NCBI RefSeq assembly: GCF_002080045.1
Contig: NZ_MUIN01000011.1
Location: forward strand, 198,275-262,274
DNA from: Pseudomonas sp. Bc-h
Lineage (GTDB): Bacteria > Pseudomonadota > Gammaproteobacteria > Pseudomonadales > Pseudomonadaceae
Direction: 5' to 3'
DNA length: 64,000 nt
The notes under the pieces are model-generated. The model did not search any database. It had not been told where the DNA came from and saw nothing but the letters and a program-made list of their open reading frames with translations. Within the stretch, counting starts at the first letter, position 1; every line of letters starts with the position of its first letter. The translations under genes were made by a program, and so were the position numbers. Below are positions 36,573-44,703 of the stretch, in pieces.

Positions 36573-37916
36573 TCAGATCGCGAACTGAATCCTGAACGCC
36601 GCACCGCCGAGCTGCGAATCGCCCAGGGTCAGCTGCGCGCCATAGCTTTCGATGATGTCCTTGACCACCGCCAGCCCGATGCCCTGGCCCGGATTTTTCT
36701 CATCCAGACGCTCGCCACGCTCCAGAATCCGCGCACGCTGGCTGTGCGGCACGCCGGGGCCGTCGTCTTCGATGCACAACTCATCACCCATGATCGAAGG
36801 CTGCCAGCTCACCCGAACTTCACTGAGGCACAGGCGATAGGCGTTTTCCAGCAAATTGCCAAGCATTTCCAGCAGCGCGCCCTCCTCCATCTGCACCTGA
36901 CAGTCGTCGGGTAGATCCAGCACCACATTGACCCGTTTGTCGCGATAGACCTTCTCCAGCGTGTTACACAGGCTTTCGACCACGGGTTTGAGATTGACGT
37001 GATGACGCACCAGCCCGCTCTTGCGCAAACTGGCGCGCTGCAATTGATAGCTGATCTGCTGGCTCATGCGCTCGATCTGCGATTGAAGTATGCGCGCCTG
37101 CTCAAGGTCTTCAGGGCGTTTGGCGATCTTCTCGCTGACTCCTTGCAACACCGCCAGCGGGGTTTTCAGGCTGTGGGCCAGATCGCCCAGCGAGTCGCGA
37201 TAACGAATGCGCTGTTCTCGCTCGCTGCGCAACAGCCGGTTGAGCGAGCCGGTCAGGCGCAACAATTCGCTGGGGTGTTTTTCGCTGAGGCCTTCGCGGG
37301 AACCGGCTTCCACCTGATCCAGCTCCTGACTCATGCCTTTGAGCGCGCGCAAGCCCCATGTCAGGCCAACCCACAACAGAATCAACAGCACCAGCAACGC
37401 GCCGCCGAAGCCCAGATAGAGCTTCTCGCGCAGGCCGGAAATGGTTTCCTGATATTCGCGCACCGGCTGCAAGGCGACGATGCTGTACGCCGCGTTGCGC
37501 CCACCCAACAGCTTGATTTCCACGTCGTAGACGAAGAACTCCTCGCCGTTGGGCTGACGGATCTTGGCGAACTCGGCGCCCCGTCCGTCGTAGCGCGGCT
37601 GGTAATCGATGGCTTCGTCTTCGGTCGCCCGGGACCGCCAGACCAGCTTGCCGGCGCGGTTATAGATGTAGCCCAGCAAGCGGCTGTCGGGGAGGCTGAA
37701 TTGCTCGCCGGGCAACAGCGTCGGCATCAACAGCCGATCGTCTTCGACCCGCGCGGCGGAAATCAGTGTGGTGACATCAGAGGCCAGGCGTTTTTCGATG
37801 GAGCTTTCCAGCGCCAGGCTGAACGCGCTTTGCAGCGCAGGCAGCATCAGCAGCATGAAAATGACCGCCAGGGTGGCGGCGGCCAGCATCAGACGTACGC
37901 GAAGCGAACGAATCAT
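36573..37916 (-). CDS. phoQ: Sensor histidine kinase PhoQ
   Basis: A 447-aa kinase sensing low Mg2+ and envelope stress. Two membrane helices (about residues 8-30 and 165-187) flank a periplasmic domain that includes an acidic stretch (ATEDEAIDYQ). Then HAMP, HisKA with LAHSLKTPLAVL (the H-box), and HATPase with NLLENAYRL and GQGIGLAVVKDI. Start ATG overlaps phoP by 4 bases. Length and gene order match P. aeruginosa PhoQ. Confidence 0.93.
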   Translation of the reverse strand: MIRSLRVRLMLAAATLAVIFMLLMLPALQSAFSLALESSIEKRLASDVTTLISAARVEDDRLLMPTLLPGEQFSLPDSRLLGYIYNRAGKLVWRSRATEDEAIDYQPRYDGRGAEFAKIRQPNGEEFFVYDVEIKLLGGRNAAYSIVALQPVREYQETISGLREKLYLGFGGALLVLLILLWVGLTWGLRALKGMSQELDQVEAGSREGLSEKHPSELLRLTGSLNRLLRSEREQRIRYRDSLGDLAHSLKTPLAVLQGVSEKIAKRPEDLEQARILQSQIERMSQQISYQLQRASLRKSGLVRHHVNLKPVVESLCNTLEKVYRDKRVNVVLDLPDDCQVQMEEGALLEMLGNLLENAYRLCLSEVRVSWQPSIMGDELCIEDDGPGVPHSQRARILERGERLDEKNPGQGIGLAVVKDIIESYGAQLTLGDSQLGGAAFRIQFAI

Positions 37917-38590
37917 CTACAGCGCTCGGTAAACAGATACCCCAGCCCGCGAACCGTATCGATCGGCTTGAAACCGTCCGGCCCCTCCAGCTTGCGGCGC
38001 AGGCGGCCGACCAGCACTTCGATCACGTTCGGATCGCGCTCGTCGTCATCGGGATACAGCTGCTCCATCAGGCGCTCCTTGGGCACCACTTGCTGATGGT
38101 GGCGCATGAGGTATTCCAGGATGCGGTATTCGTATGCGGTCAGCGCCAGAGGCTGTTCGTCCAGCGAAGCCTGCTTGCGGTTGAGATCCAGCAGCAGCGG
38201 CCCCGCCACGATGGTCGACTGGGTGAAACCGCTGGAGCGACGCAGCAAGGCGTTCATGCGAGCCTCCAGCTCTTCGAACTGAAACGGCTTGACCACGTAG
38301 TCGTCGGCACCCGCAGCCAGGCCTTCGACCTTGTCCTGCCAGTTGCCGCGGGCGGTAAGGATCAGAATCGGAAACGCCTTGTTCTGGGCGCGCAACTGAC
38401 GAATCAGGTCCAGCCCGCCGATGCCCGGCAGCCCCAGATCGATGACCGCCAGGTCGTGATTGAACTGGCCCGCCTGATACAACGCCTCCTCGGCATTGCC
38501 CACCGCTTCGACCACGTGACCGCTCTCGGTCAGGCGAGTCTGCAAGTGATGGCGCAACAGGGCTTCATCTTCGACAACCAGCAATTTCAT
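37913..38590 (-). CDS. phoP: Response regulator PhoP
   Basis: A 225-aa OmpR-type regulator. It has receiver motifs VEDEALL, AVIDLGLPGIGG (phospho-acceptor) and DDYVVKPF, and a winged helix with LTAYEYRILEYL and DPNVIEVLVGRLRRKL. A ggagagc site precedes the ATG. It probably activates its own operon through the 11-bp repeats at 38964-39013. Confidence 0.94.
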   Translation of the reverse strand: MKLLVVEDEALLRHHLQTRLTESGHVVEAVGNAEEALYQAGQFNHDLAVIDLGLPGIGGLDLIRQLRAQNKAFPILILTARGNWQDKVEGLAAGADDYVVKPFQFEELEARMNALLRRSSGFTQSTIVAGPLLLDLNRKQASLDEQPLALTAYEYRILEYLMRHHQQVVPKERLMEQLYPDDDERDPNVIEVLVGRLRRKLEGPDGFKPIDTVRGLGYLFTERCR

Positions 38591-38647
38591 GACGCTCTCC
38601 CAGGCACGGATTTACCTCTCGATTGGTTATCCTTGGACGCTGACGGC

Positions 38648-38902
38648 TTATAACCGGTGTTGAACAGGCAAATAGCTGTCGGGGCTCTGGCTCAGACTTG
38701 ACGTTCGCGCCGCGTAGGCACCACTCATCGCAGGGGTAGCGTCGGACAGTTTAGCCGTGCTCGCCATCATTATTCCTGGGAGTTTTCTGCTATTTCGGCC
38801 GTGGTCGATGCGCGCACTGTCGGCATTGCCGTCAGACGCCTGGGCAGCGGCGCTGCTGCCGAGAAAAGCCAGGGCCAGAAAAAGCTTGTTGAACGTCATC
38901 AT
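38648..38902 (-). CDS. Small exported protein upstream of phoP
   Basis: An 84-aa protein with a clear Sec signal peptide (MMTFNKLFLALAFLGSSAAAQA) and a short, polar mature part of about 60 residues. A cggaggacc site precedes ATG 38902. It occupies the place where oprH stands before phoPQ in P. aeruginosa and is directly behind the PhoP-type repeats, so it is probably the first gene of the phoPQ operon. No family recognised. Confidence 0.75.
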   Translation of the reverse strand: MMTFNKLFLALAFLGSSAAAQASDGNADSARIDHGRNSRKLPGIMMASTAKLSDATPAMSGAYAARTSSLSQSPDSYLPVQHRL

Positions 38903-38963
38903 GCGCAGGTCCTCCGGCGCCAGGCGCCTTGTTGGGTACGACGCCGAGAATACGCAGCAGGCG

Positions 38964-39013
38964 CTGAACCCCTCCTGAACGCGTTCTGAACCTGAGCTGA
39001 ACCCGAGGTGAAC
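38964..39013 (-). promoter_or_regulatory. Five direct repeats with 11-bp period, candidate PhoP boxes
   Basis: On the minus strand GTTCAC then four GTTCAG hexamers start exactly 11 bases apart (plus-strand copies at 38964, 38975, 38986, 38997 and 39008). PhoP/OmpR-type activators bind hexamers repeated every 11 bases. The array sits in the 197-base gap between the small exported protein gene and the dienelactone hydrolase gene. Confidence 0.75.
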
Positions 39014-39099
39014 ATATATGTACCGCACAGGGTCGGACCTGTACGACACAATCGTCTAGGCTCAACGCAAGACGAGCCCCGAACGCAAAGGAGAACAAC

Positions 39100-39906
39100 A
39101 TGCGGTTGCTGATAGCCTTCACCCTCATGTGCCTGGCGAGCCTTGCCCAGGCGGAAGTGAAAACCCGCACCATCGATTACCAGAGCGCCGATGGCACCAG
39201 ACTGGTCGGCTACTACGCCTACGACGACGCCATCAAGGGCCCACGCCCCGGCATCGTGGTGGTCCATGAATGGTGGGGCCTGAACGATTACGCCAAGCGC
39301 CGCGCCCGCGATCTGGCGGTTCTGGGCTACAGCGCCATGGCCATCGACATGTACGGTGAGGGCAAGAACACCGAACACCCGAAAGACGCCATGGCGTTCA
39401 TGCAGGCCGCCACGGCCGACAGCGCGGCGTCCGCCAAACGCTTTGACGCAGGCATCGAACAGCTGAAAAAACAGCCCGAAACCAACCCGCAGAAGATCGC
39501 CGCCATCGGCTACTGCTTCGGTGGCGGCGTGGTCCTGGATGCCGCACGACGGGGTGAACCGCTGGATGCAGTGGTGAGTTTCCACGGTGCACTGACCACC
39601 AAGACCCCGGCGAAGGAAGGCGTGACCAAGACCCCGATGCTGATCGAACACGGCAACGGTGACACCATGGTCACTGCGCAGAACGTCGCCGACTTCAAGA
39701 AAGAAATGGACGCCGCCAAGGCGGACTACAAGTTCGTCGGCATCGACGGCGCCAAACACGGCTTCACCAACCCGGACGCCGACAAACTCAGCCACGGCGA
39801 TCATGGCGGGCCGGATATCGGCTACAACCAGGCCGCAGACATGAGTTCGTGGGCGGACATGAAGGCGTTCCTTAAAGAGCAGTTCGCGAAGAATTCGACG
39901 CTGTAA
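39100..39906 (+). CDS. Exported dienelactone hydrolase family protein
   Basis: A 268-aa alpha/beta hydrolase with a Sec signal peptide (MRLLIAFTLMCLASLAQA), so it acts in the periplasm. The nucleophile elbow GYCFGGGVVL has cysteine as in dienelactone hydrolase; the acid and base appear as EHGNGDTMV and KHGFTNPDAD. Its real substrate is unknown; no chlorocatechol genes are nearby. It is divergent from the phoPQ operon and shares the repeat-bearing promoter gap. Confidence 0.88.
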   Translation: MRLLIAFTLMCLASLAQAEVKTRTIDYQSADGTRLVGYYAYDDAIKGPRPGIVVVHEWWGLNDYAKRRARDLAVLGYSAMAIDMYGEGKNTEHPKDAMAFMQAATADSAASAKRFDAGIEQLKKQPETNPQKIAAIGYCFGGGVVLDAARRGEPLDAVVSFHGALTTKTPAKEGVTKTPMLIEHGNGDTMVTAQNVADFKKEMDAAKADYKFVGIDGAKHGFTNPDADKLSHGDHGGPDIGYNQAADMSSWADMKAFLKEQFAKNSTL

Positions 39907-39926
39907 TTGAGCCGGGGGCTTCATGC

Positions 39927-39959
39927 CCTGTAGCTGTCCAGCCGGACTGGTACAGGGCG
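39927..39959. repeat. Short family-B REP hairpin
   Basis: ccctgtagctgtccagccggactggtacaggg, a compact palindrome just after the hydrolase gene; may act as its transcript end. Confidence 0.55.
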
Positions 39960-40032
39960 CCTGCCGGAACCGAATCAGGTGGCCCTTCGCTTTTGTGGCG
40001 CACCTCAATCCTATTCCGGCAAAATGCCGCCC

Positions 40033-40758
40033 ATGACCCAGTCCCCAGACCTCCCTAACTGCTGCCCCATCCTCACCACTCACTGGCCTCTGCCCCAGGC
40101 GCTGGAAAACGTGGTACTGGTGAGCAGTCAGTTCGACCCGCAGAAACTCGTCGACGGCGACTTTCAGCGCTGCCTGATCGAACCTCCCGCCAGTATCCAG
40201 CGCTCAGTGGCCAAACGTCAGACCGAATTCCTCGCCGGGCGCCTTTGCGCTCGCGAAGCAATGCGTCAGCTCGACGGCCGTCAGCATGTGCCATTGATCG
40301 GTGATGATCGCGCCCCGGTCTGGCCTGAAGATCTATGCGGTTCGATCACCCACAGCACCGGCTGGGCAGCAGCCATCGTTGCCAACAAACGGCACTGGCG
40401 CGGGTTGGGCATGGACGTGGAAAAAGTGATGAGCAGCGAACGCGCCGCTCGTCTGGCGGGGGAAATCCTCACCGCCGATGAGCTGCAACGCATGGCCGCA
40501 GGGCCCGAGCACCAGGTCGCGCTGCTGGCCACGCTGACCTTCTCCCTGAAAGAAAGCCTGTTCAAGGCGCTCTACCCCATCGTGCTCAAACGCTTCTACT
40601 TCGAAGACGCCGAATTGCTCGAATGGTCGGAAACCGGCAGCGCACGGCTGCGCTTGAAGATCGACCTTTCAGAGCAATGGCACAGCGGCAGAGAGTTGCA
40701 GGGACAATTCAGCGTGCGGGATGGGCAGTTGTTGAGTCTGGTCAGCATCCCGAACTGA
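40033..40758 (+). CDS. 4'-phosphopantetheinyl transferase (PcpS/EntD-like)
   Basis: A 241-aa enzyme that activates acyl- and peptidyl-carrier proteins from CoA. Conserved blocks are visible: FLAGRLCAREAM, GSITHSTGWAAAIVA, the Mg2+-binding GLGMDVEKV and the FSLKESLFKALYP motif (W/F-x-x-KE). Start ATG 40033 gives the usual length; ATG 40024 is also possible. In Pseudomonas a single such enzyme commonly serves both fatty-acid and siderophore synthesis. Confidence 0.9.
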   Translation: MTQSPDLPNCCPILTTHWPLPQALENVVLVSSQFDPQKLVDGDFQRCLIEPPASIQRSVAKRQTEFLAGRLCAREAMRQLDGRQHVPLIGDDRAPVWPEDLCGSITHSTGWAAAIVANKRHWRGLGMDVEKVMSSERAARLAGEILTADELQRMAAGPEHQVALLATLTFSLKESLFKALYPIVLKRFYFEDAELLEWSETGSARLRLKIDLSEQWHSGRELQGQFSVRDGQLLSLVSIPN

Positions 40759-40781
40759 AAGTCCTCGGGCCTCGACATGCC

Positions 40782-40804
40782 TCCTGTAGCCGGACTGCTA
40801 CACG
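40782..40804. repeat. Short family-B REP hairpin
   Basis: ctcctgtagccggactgctacacg between the convergent phosphopantetheinyl transferase and FhuF-like genes. Confidence 0.45.
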
Positions 40805-41535
40805 TCTATGTGGGTAGGCGTGATCCACTGCAAAGGGCAATGCTCACACCGCCCTACCCGCTCGACCCGATAACTCAAACAGCAACTGCGCCGCTGCCTG
40901 ACCGACTGCCCGTCCACCCCTTCTATCCCGTTCACCCCTTTTGTATAGGTAATGGCGTTGAACAGCGGGTTGCGCCTTCCGTTCGACCGCAGCCTTTCGC
41001 GCAGCAGACCATATCCAGGGTCCAGCGACACTTCGCTCGCCGCCGACAGCTGACGCAGACAGGTTTCCAGATAATCCCCGGCATTGCCCCACAGCACGCC
41101 CGGCGCCACGTTGCCATAAGCGCTCAAGCGTTCGATGACTTGCTGCAGATTGTCGAGCAACGGCGCGAAACGCTCGAAAGCCTCGTCTGATCGAGAAGCC
41201 TCACACGCCTCCCCCTCAACTCTCACGCCATCGAGCAAACCCCGTTCATCAAGGGCAAATCCCAACCGATCCAGCGACAACGACCAACTCACTCCATGCA
41301 CCAGGCTCGCCACGACAACCGGCGGAATGAGCTGCATCGCGTAATATTTCATCCATTGCGAGACCAGCACCGGCAGCTGTTCAGGCATCAATTCCGGGCC
41401 GTAAACCTGCAATAACAGCCGGTCGAGAGTGTCGCCCCGCAACAATTCAGGCAGGGGGATAACCGGACGCGCCTTATCCAGAACCAGCGTCTTCGCAAAT
41501 CCGGCCAATGGCCCGGCAAATAGATCGCGGCTCAC
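40798..41535 (-). CDS. FhuF-like ferric siderophore reductase
   Basis: A 245-aa protein with the C-terminal cysteine pattern CCLSYRVERVGRCEHCPL (CC-x10-CxxC), the [2Fe-2S] signature of FhuF, which releases iron from hydroxamate siderophores. GTG 41535 overlaps the stop of the upstream sensor kinase gene (GTGA), so it is translated as part of the RstA/RstB-like operon. That link hints at iron- or envelope-related control by the two-component pair. Confidence 0.85.
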   Translation of the reverse strand: MSRDLFAGPLAGFAKTLVLDKARPVIPLPELLRGDTLDRLLLQVYGPELMPEQLPVLVSQWMKYYAMQLIPPVVVASLVHGVSWSLSLDRLGFALDERGLLDGVRVEGEACEASRSDEAFERFAPLLDNLQQVIERLSAYGNVAPGVLWGNAGDYLETCLRQLSAASEVSLDPGYGLLRERLRSNGRRNPLFNAITYTKGVNGIEGVDGQSVRQRRSCCLSYRVERVGRCEHCPLQWITPTHIDV

Positions 41536-43172
41536 GCATCCCCCTGCTGACGTGGCCAGGCGAGGCTGAAACAGGCGCCGCCGAGGGCCTGGCTGCGCCC
41601 GATCAGCGCGCGACCGGCGTGCCAATGAATGATCCGGCGCACGATCGACAACCCCAGCCCATGCCCGCCCGACGCCCGCGTGCGGCTGTCATCGAGGCGC
41701 ATGAACGGCGTGAAAATCCGCTCCCAGGCGCTTTCGGGCACGCCGGGGCCATCGTCTTCGACATCGATACGGCAGCGCTCCTGGCTCAGCTGAAAACCGA
41801 TCCGCACCTCGGACTCGGCGTGACGCATCGCATTGCTCACCAGATTCTGCAGCGCGCGGTGCAAGTAACGCGGCTCGGCCTCGACCCAGGCAGTCACGCC
41901 CTCGGATGAATCGTCGTTCACCGCGATGCATTCGCCGCGAGTGACCTTGACGTTGGCCCGCAGTGGCGCCAGTTCGGCGATAACCTGATCGATCAAGGCG
42001 TCAAGGTCGATGCGCTGAAAGTTCAGGGTCGGCGAACCTTGCTCCAGACGCGCGTACGTCAGCATCTCGTCCACCAGCTTGTCGAGGTCCTGAATGTCGT
42101 TGTCCATGCCGATCATGTATTTATGCCGCGCTTCGGGGGTGCTGGCGTCGCCGATCATTTCCAGGCCAAAGCGCAGACGCGCCACTGGGGTACGCAATTC
42201 GTGGGAAACGGCACGCACCAGCTCGCGTTGAATGGTCAGTGAGCGTTGCAAATGCTCGGCCATGCCGTTGAAGGCCGACGCCAGCCGCCCTACTGAATCA
42301 GCTCCAGTGGTGGGTACGCGGGTTTCCAGACTGCCTTGAGCGATCTGCGTCGCCGCCGCTTCCAGCCCTAGCAAACGACGCTCCAGCCGGCGCACCAGCA
42401 GATACACCACCAGCCCGATCAGGCACAGGCCGAGGAAGGCAATCAGGATCAGCAATTCAGGGGGGTAAGGGTTGAACTGATACAGCGGGCCGATCTCCAG
42501 CACCCACGGCGTTTCGCCGACGCCAGACAGCACACGGATCGAATCGCCACCTTTGCCCAGCGCCATGACCGTGTCGCCTTCATCGATGCGCCGACGCTGA
42601 TCGTCATCGACATCGGCCTGCTCCAGCTTGATCAGGTGCATGTCGAAGCCAAAGCCCTTGCTCAAACGCAGGGTTTCGAGGCGGATCGGCTGCTCATCGA
42701 CGGAAAACCGCACCAGTTCGTCGAGCAACAGGAATATCGTCGCCCGAGCCAACTGTTCGCTGATCTGCCGCACCTCGCCAGTCAACAACAAGGCGCTGCC
42801 GGGTTTGCCGGACTCGCCCGGCTCGACCTCGCGAAACACCCGTGCGGCATGGGGGCCGGTCTGCTCGACCACCACTTGGCCGCGACTCAGGCGATTGCGC
42901 GCGCCGCCGTCCAGATGCGCCTGCTCGGCGGTTTCCAGCTCCAGTGGAATTCCCAGCAGCCGCTCCCACACCGCCAACGCGCGCGTGCGCTCGATGTTGT
43001 CCATCTGCTTGAGGTTATCGGCCATCAGCGTAAACGTGCCGTGGGCCAGTTGCTCGCGGTACTGCTCGCCACGCACCTTGTTCGCCAGATGCAGCGTCAG
43101 CACGCCAAGCAATGCCACCAGCACCAGCACGCCGAGCATGCCGCCATAGATACGCAGGAAAATGGAATTCAT
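41532..43172 (-). CDS. RstB-like sensor histidine kinase
   Basis: A 546-aa kinase. Two membrane helices (about residues 8-28 and 250-272) enclose a periplasmic domain of about 220 residues. HAMP, HisKA (RAVSHELRTPVARLRF) and HATPase (NAMRHAE, GGHGLGLSIVRR) follow. It pairs with the regulator 4 bases upstream. P. aeruginosa PA1157/PA1158 hold the same place next to nrdA. Confidence 0.9.
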   Translation of the reverse strand: MNSIFLRIYGGMLGVLVLVALLGVLTLHLANKVRGEQYREQLAHGTFTLMADNLKQMDNIERTRALAVWERLLGIPLELETAEQAHLDGGARNRLSRGQVVVEQTGPHAARVFREVEPGESGKPGSALLLTGEVRQISEQLARATIFLLLDELVRFSVDEQPIRLETLRLSKGFGFDMHLIKLEQADVDDDQRRRIDEGDTVMALGKGGDSIRVLSGVGETPWVLEIGPLYQFNPYPPELLILIAFLGLCLIGLVVYLLVRRLERRLLGLEAAATQIAQGSLETRVPTTGADSVGRLASAFNGMAEHLQRSLTIQRELVRAVSHELRTPVARLRFGLEMIGDASTPEARHKYMIGMDNDIQDLDKLVDEMLTYARLEQGSPTLNFQRIDLDALIDQVIAELAPLRANVKVTRGECIAVNDDSSEGVTAWVEAEPRYLHRALQNLVSNAMRHAESEVRIGFQLSQERCRIDVEDDGPGVPESAWERIFTPFMRLDDSRTRASGGHGLGLSIVRRIIHWHAGRALIGRSQALGGACFSLAWPRQQGDA

Positions 43173-43176
43173 GGTG

Positions 43177-43914
43177 TCAGCCGTTGAGCATGAAGTTGTT
43201 CATGTCCCTGGCGGCCTCCGGCACGAACAGATACCCCTTGCTGCGCACCGTTTTGATCAGGCGCGGATGAATGGGGTCGTCGCCTATCCGGGGGCGAATT
43301 TTCGAGATGCGCACATCGATGGAACGATCCTGCCCGTCATAACCGACGCCACGCAGGGCGGTGAAGATTTCTTCGCGGGACAGAATGCGCCCGGCGTTGG
43401 CCACCAGCAGCCACAGCAGGTCGAACTCGGCGCTGGTCAGGTCGATGCTCTGTTCATTGAGCCAGGCCTCGCGCAAGGCGTTATCCACCACCAGCGGGCC
43501 GAACACCAGGCGCCGCTGCTCCGGGGCGGGAGCCTCCACTGCATCACTGCGGCGTAACAAGGCGTGAATCCGCGCCAGCAACACCCGTGGGTGCACGGGC
43601 TTGCAGACGAAATCATCGGCGCCCATGTCCAGGCCCTGAATCTGGTCGCTGTCGTCAGTGCGCGCGGTGAGCATCAGAATCGGCCCGTCGTAACGGCCGC
43701 GCACCTTGCGGCAGATGCTCAGACCGTCTTCGCCGGGCAGCATCAGGTCGAGAATCACCAGGTCCGGCTGCTCCTCGACGATCCGCTGCGCCGCCTGCGC
43801 ACCGTCACTCTCGACGCCTACGCGCAGGCCATGGCTTTCAAGGTAATCGCGGGTCAGTTCGGCCAGTCGAAGATCGTCCTCGACGATCAGCACCTGCCAG
43901 GGTTCTTGCTGCAC
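43177..43914 (-). CDS. RstA-like response regulator
   Basis: A 245-aa OmpR-family regulator. GTG 43914 (MVQQ-type start, then EPWQVLIVEDDLRLAEL) is preferred because it has a caggag site 9 bases before it; an ATG at 43962 would add 16 residues that look unrelated. Receiver motifs VEDD, VILDLMLPGEDG and DDFVCKPV; winged helix LTSAEFDLLWLL and RSIDVRISKIRPRIG. Confidence 0.9.
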   Translation of the reverse strand: MQQEPWQVLIVEDDLRLAELTRDYLESHGLRVGVESDGAQAAQRIVEEQPDLVILDLMLPGEDGLSICRKVRGRYDGPILMLTARTDDSDQIQGLDMGADDFVCKPVHPRVLLARIHALLRRSDAVEAPAPEQRRLVFGPLVVDNALREAWLNEQSIDLTSAEFDLLWLLVANAGRILSREEIFTALRGVGYDGQDRSIDVRISKIRPRIGDDPIHPRLIKTVRSKGYLFVPEAARDMNNFMLNG

Positions 43915-44248
43915 GGTCCATGTCTCCTGGTGGTTGTTCTTATTAATAGGGGTTGTCGCCAAGATCCACCTGCTGACAGAGCAGATAAGGGTCGGCGCTT
44001 TTCACGTGGGAGGGACATCAGAGCCGATCATCGCGAGCAATAGTACCCACTCCCCCAACATGACACATGACATGCAAAACCACCCGTTCGCCGCCCTTGC
44101 CAACCCCATATTTTGTGATAGGGTTCGCGCCCGCAAAAAACCGGGCAACTGTTTTTCGACACTGAAAACTCAGTGATCGGCGGTCCATCCCAGCAGGCAT
44201 GCGGCCTACACGCGATTTACCCTTTTCGCACACAAATTACACACAGCT

Positions 44249-44257
44249 TTATCCACA
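44249..44257 (+). promoter_or_regulatory. DnaA box upstream of nrdA
   Basis: TTATCCACA, an exact DnaA consensus box, about 45 bases upstream of the first NrdR-like box. DnaA is a known regulator of nrdAB in E. coli. Confidence 0.6.
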
Positions 44258-44295
44258 GGTTGCGCCTTCAAGACACGTTGCATTTGATGTCCTAA

Positions 44296-44343
44296 ACGCA
44301 TTATCTTGTACCCCGTCGCTCGTGGAGACCCTACATGTAGGGT
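44296..44343 (+). promoter_or_regulatory. Pair of NrdR-type boxes upstream of nrdA
   Basis: Two 16-base boxes starting 32 bases apart: acgCATTATCTTGtac (44296-44311) and accCTACATGTAGggt (44328-44343). Compared with the NrdR consensus acaCwAtATaTwGtgt, each core matches 8 of 10 positions. NrdR needs two boxes on the same helix face about three turns apart, as here. Confidence 0.65.
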
Positions 44344-44703
44344 TTGGGTCAAAAAACCAAACACAAGTGACCGAGAGATTTCAAGCACTTTTTCTCGCAT
44401 CAAAAGGGTTGAGATACCCCGATTTACCGCCTGACCGCTCACACGCGAATGGCAGACAGCAAAGCTCATTGATCTGCGCGTAACGGTACTAGGGCTGCAA
44501 CATTAAAGTTGCATTCTGCATCAGATTTTTACAGGGCACGGGCCAAGACCCGCGCCCTTTTGGACTTCAAAGCCAGGGATCGCGCTCAAAGCCTTCCCAT
44601 CCGTTTTGAAGTCATTGGACTGACGCCTGTCGGTCAACTGCCTCAAGACGGAACGGTGGACGCAATCAGCGTCCAAATAAACATAGAGAACGTGGAGACA
44701 CCC

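Larger units (their letters stand above)
43915..44703. other. Long AT-richer control region before nrdA
   Basis: No gene is supported in these 789 bases. They hold the divergent promoters of the RstA-like gene and nrdA. Seen: a consensus DnaA box, a pair of NrdR-type boxes, and a 'gtggaga' site directly before the nrdA ATG. The nrdA leader after the NrdR boxes is about 360 bases long. Confidence 0.6.
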
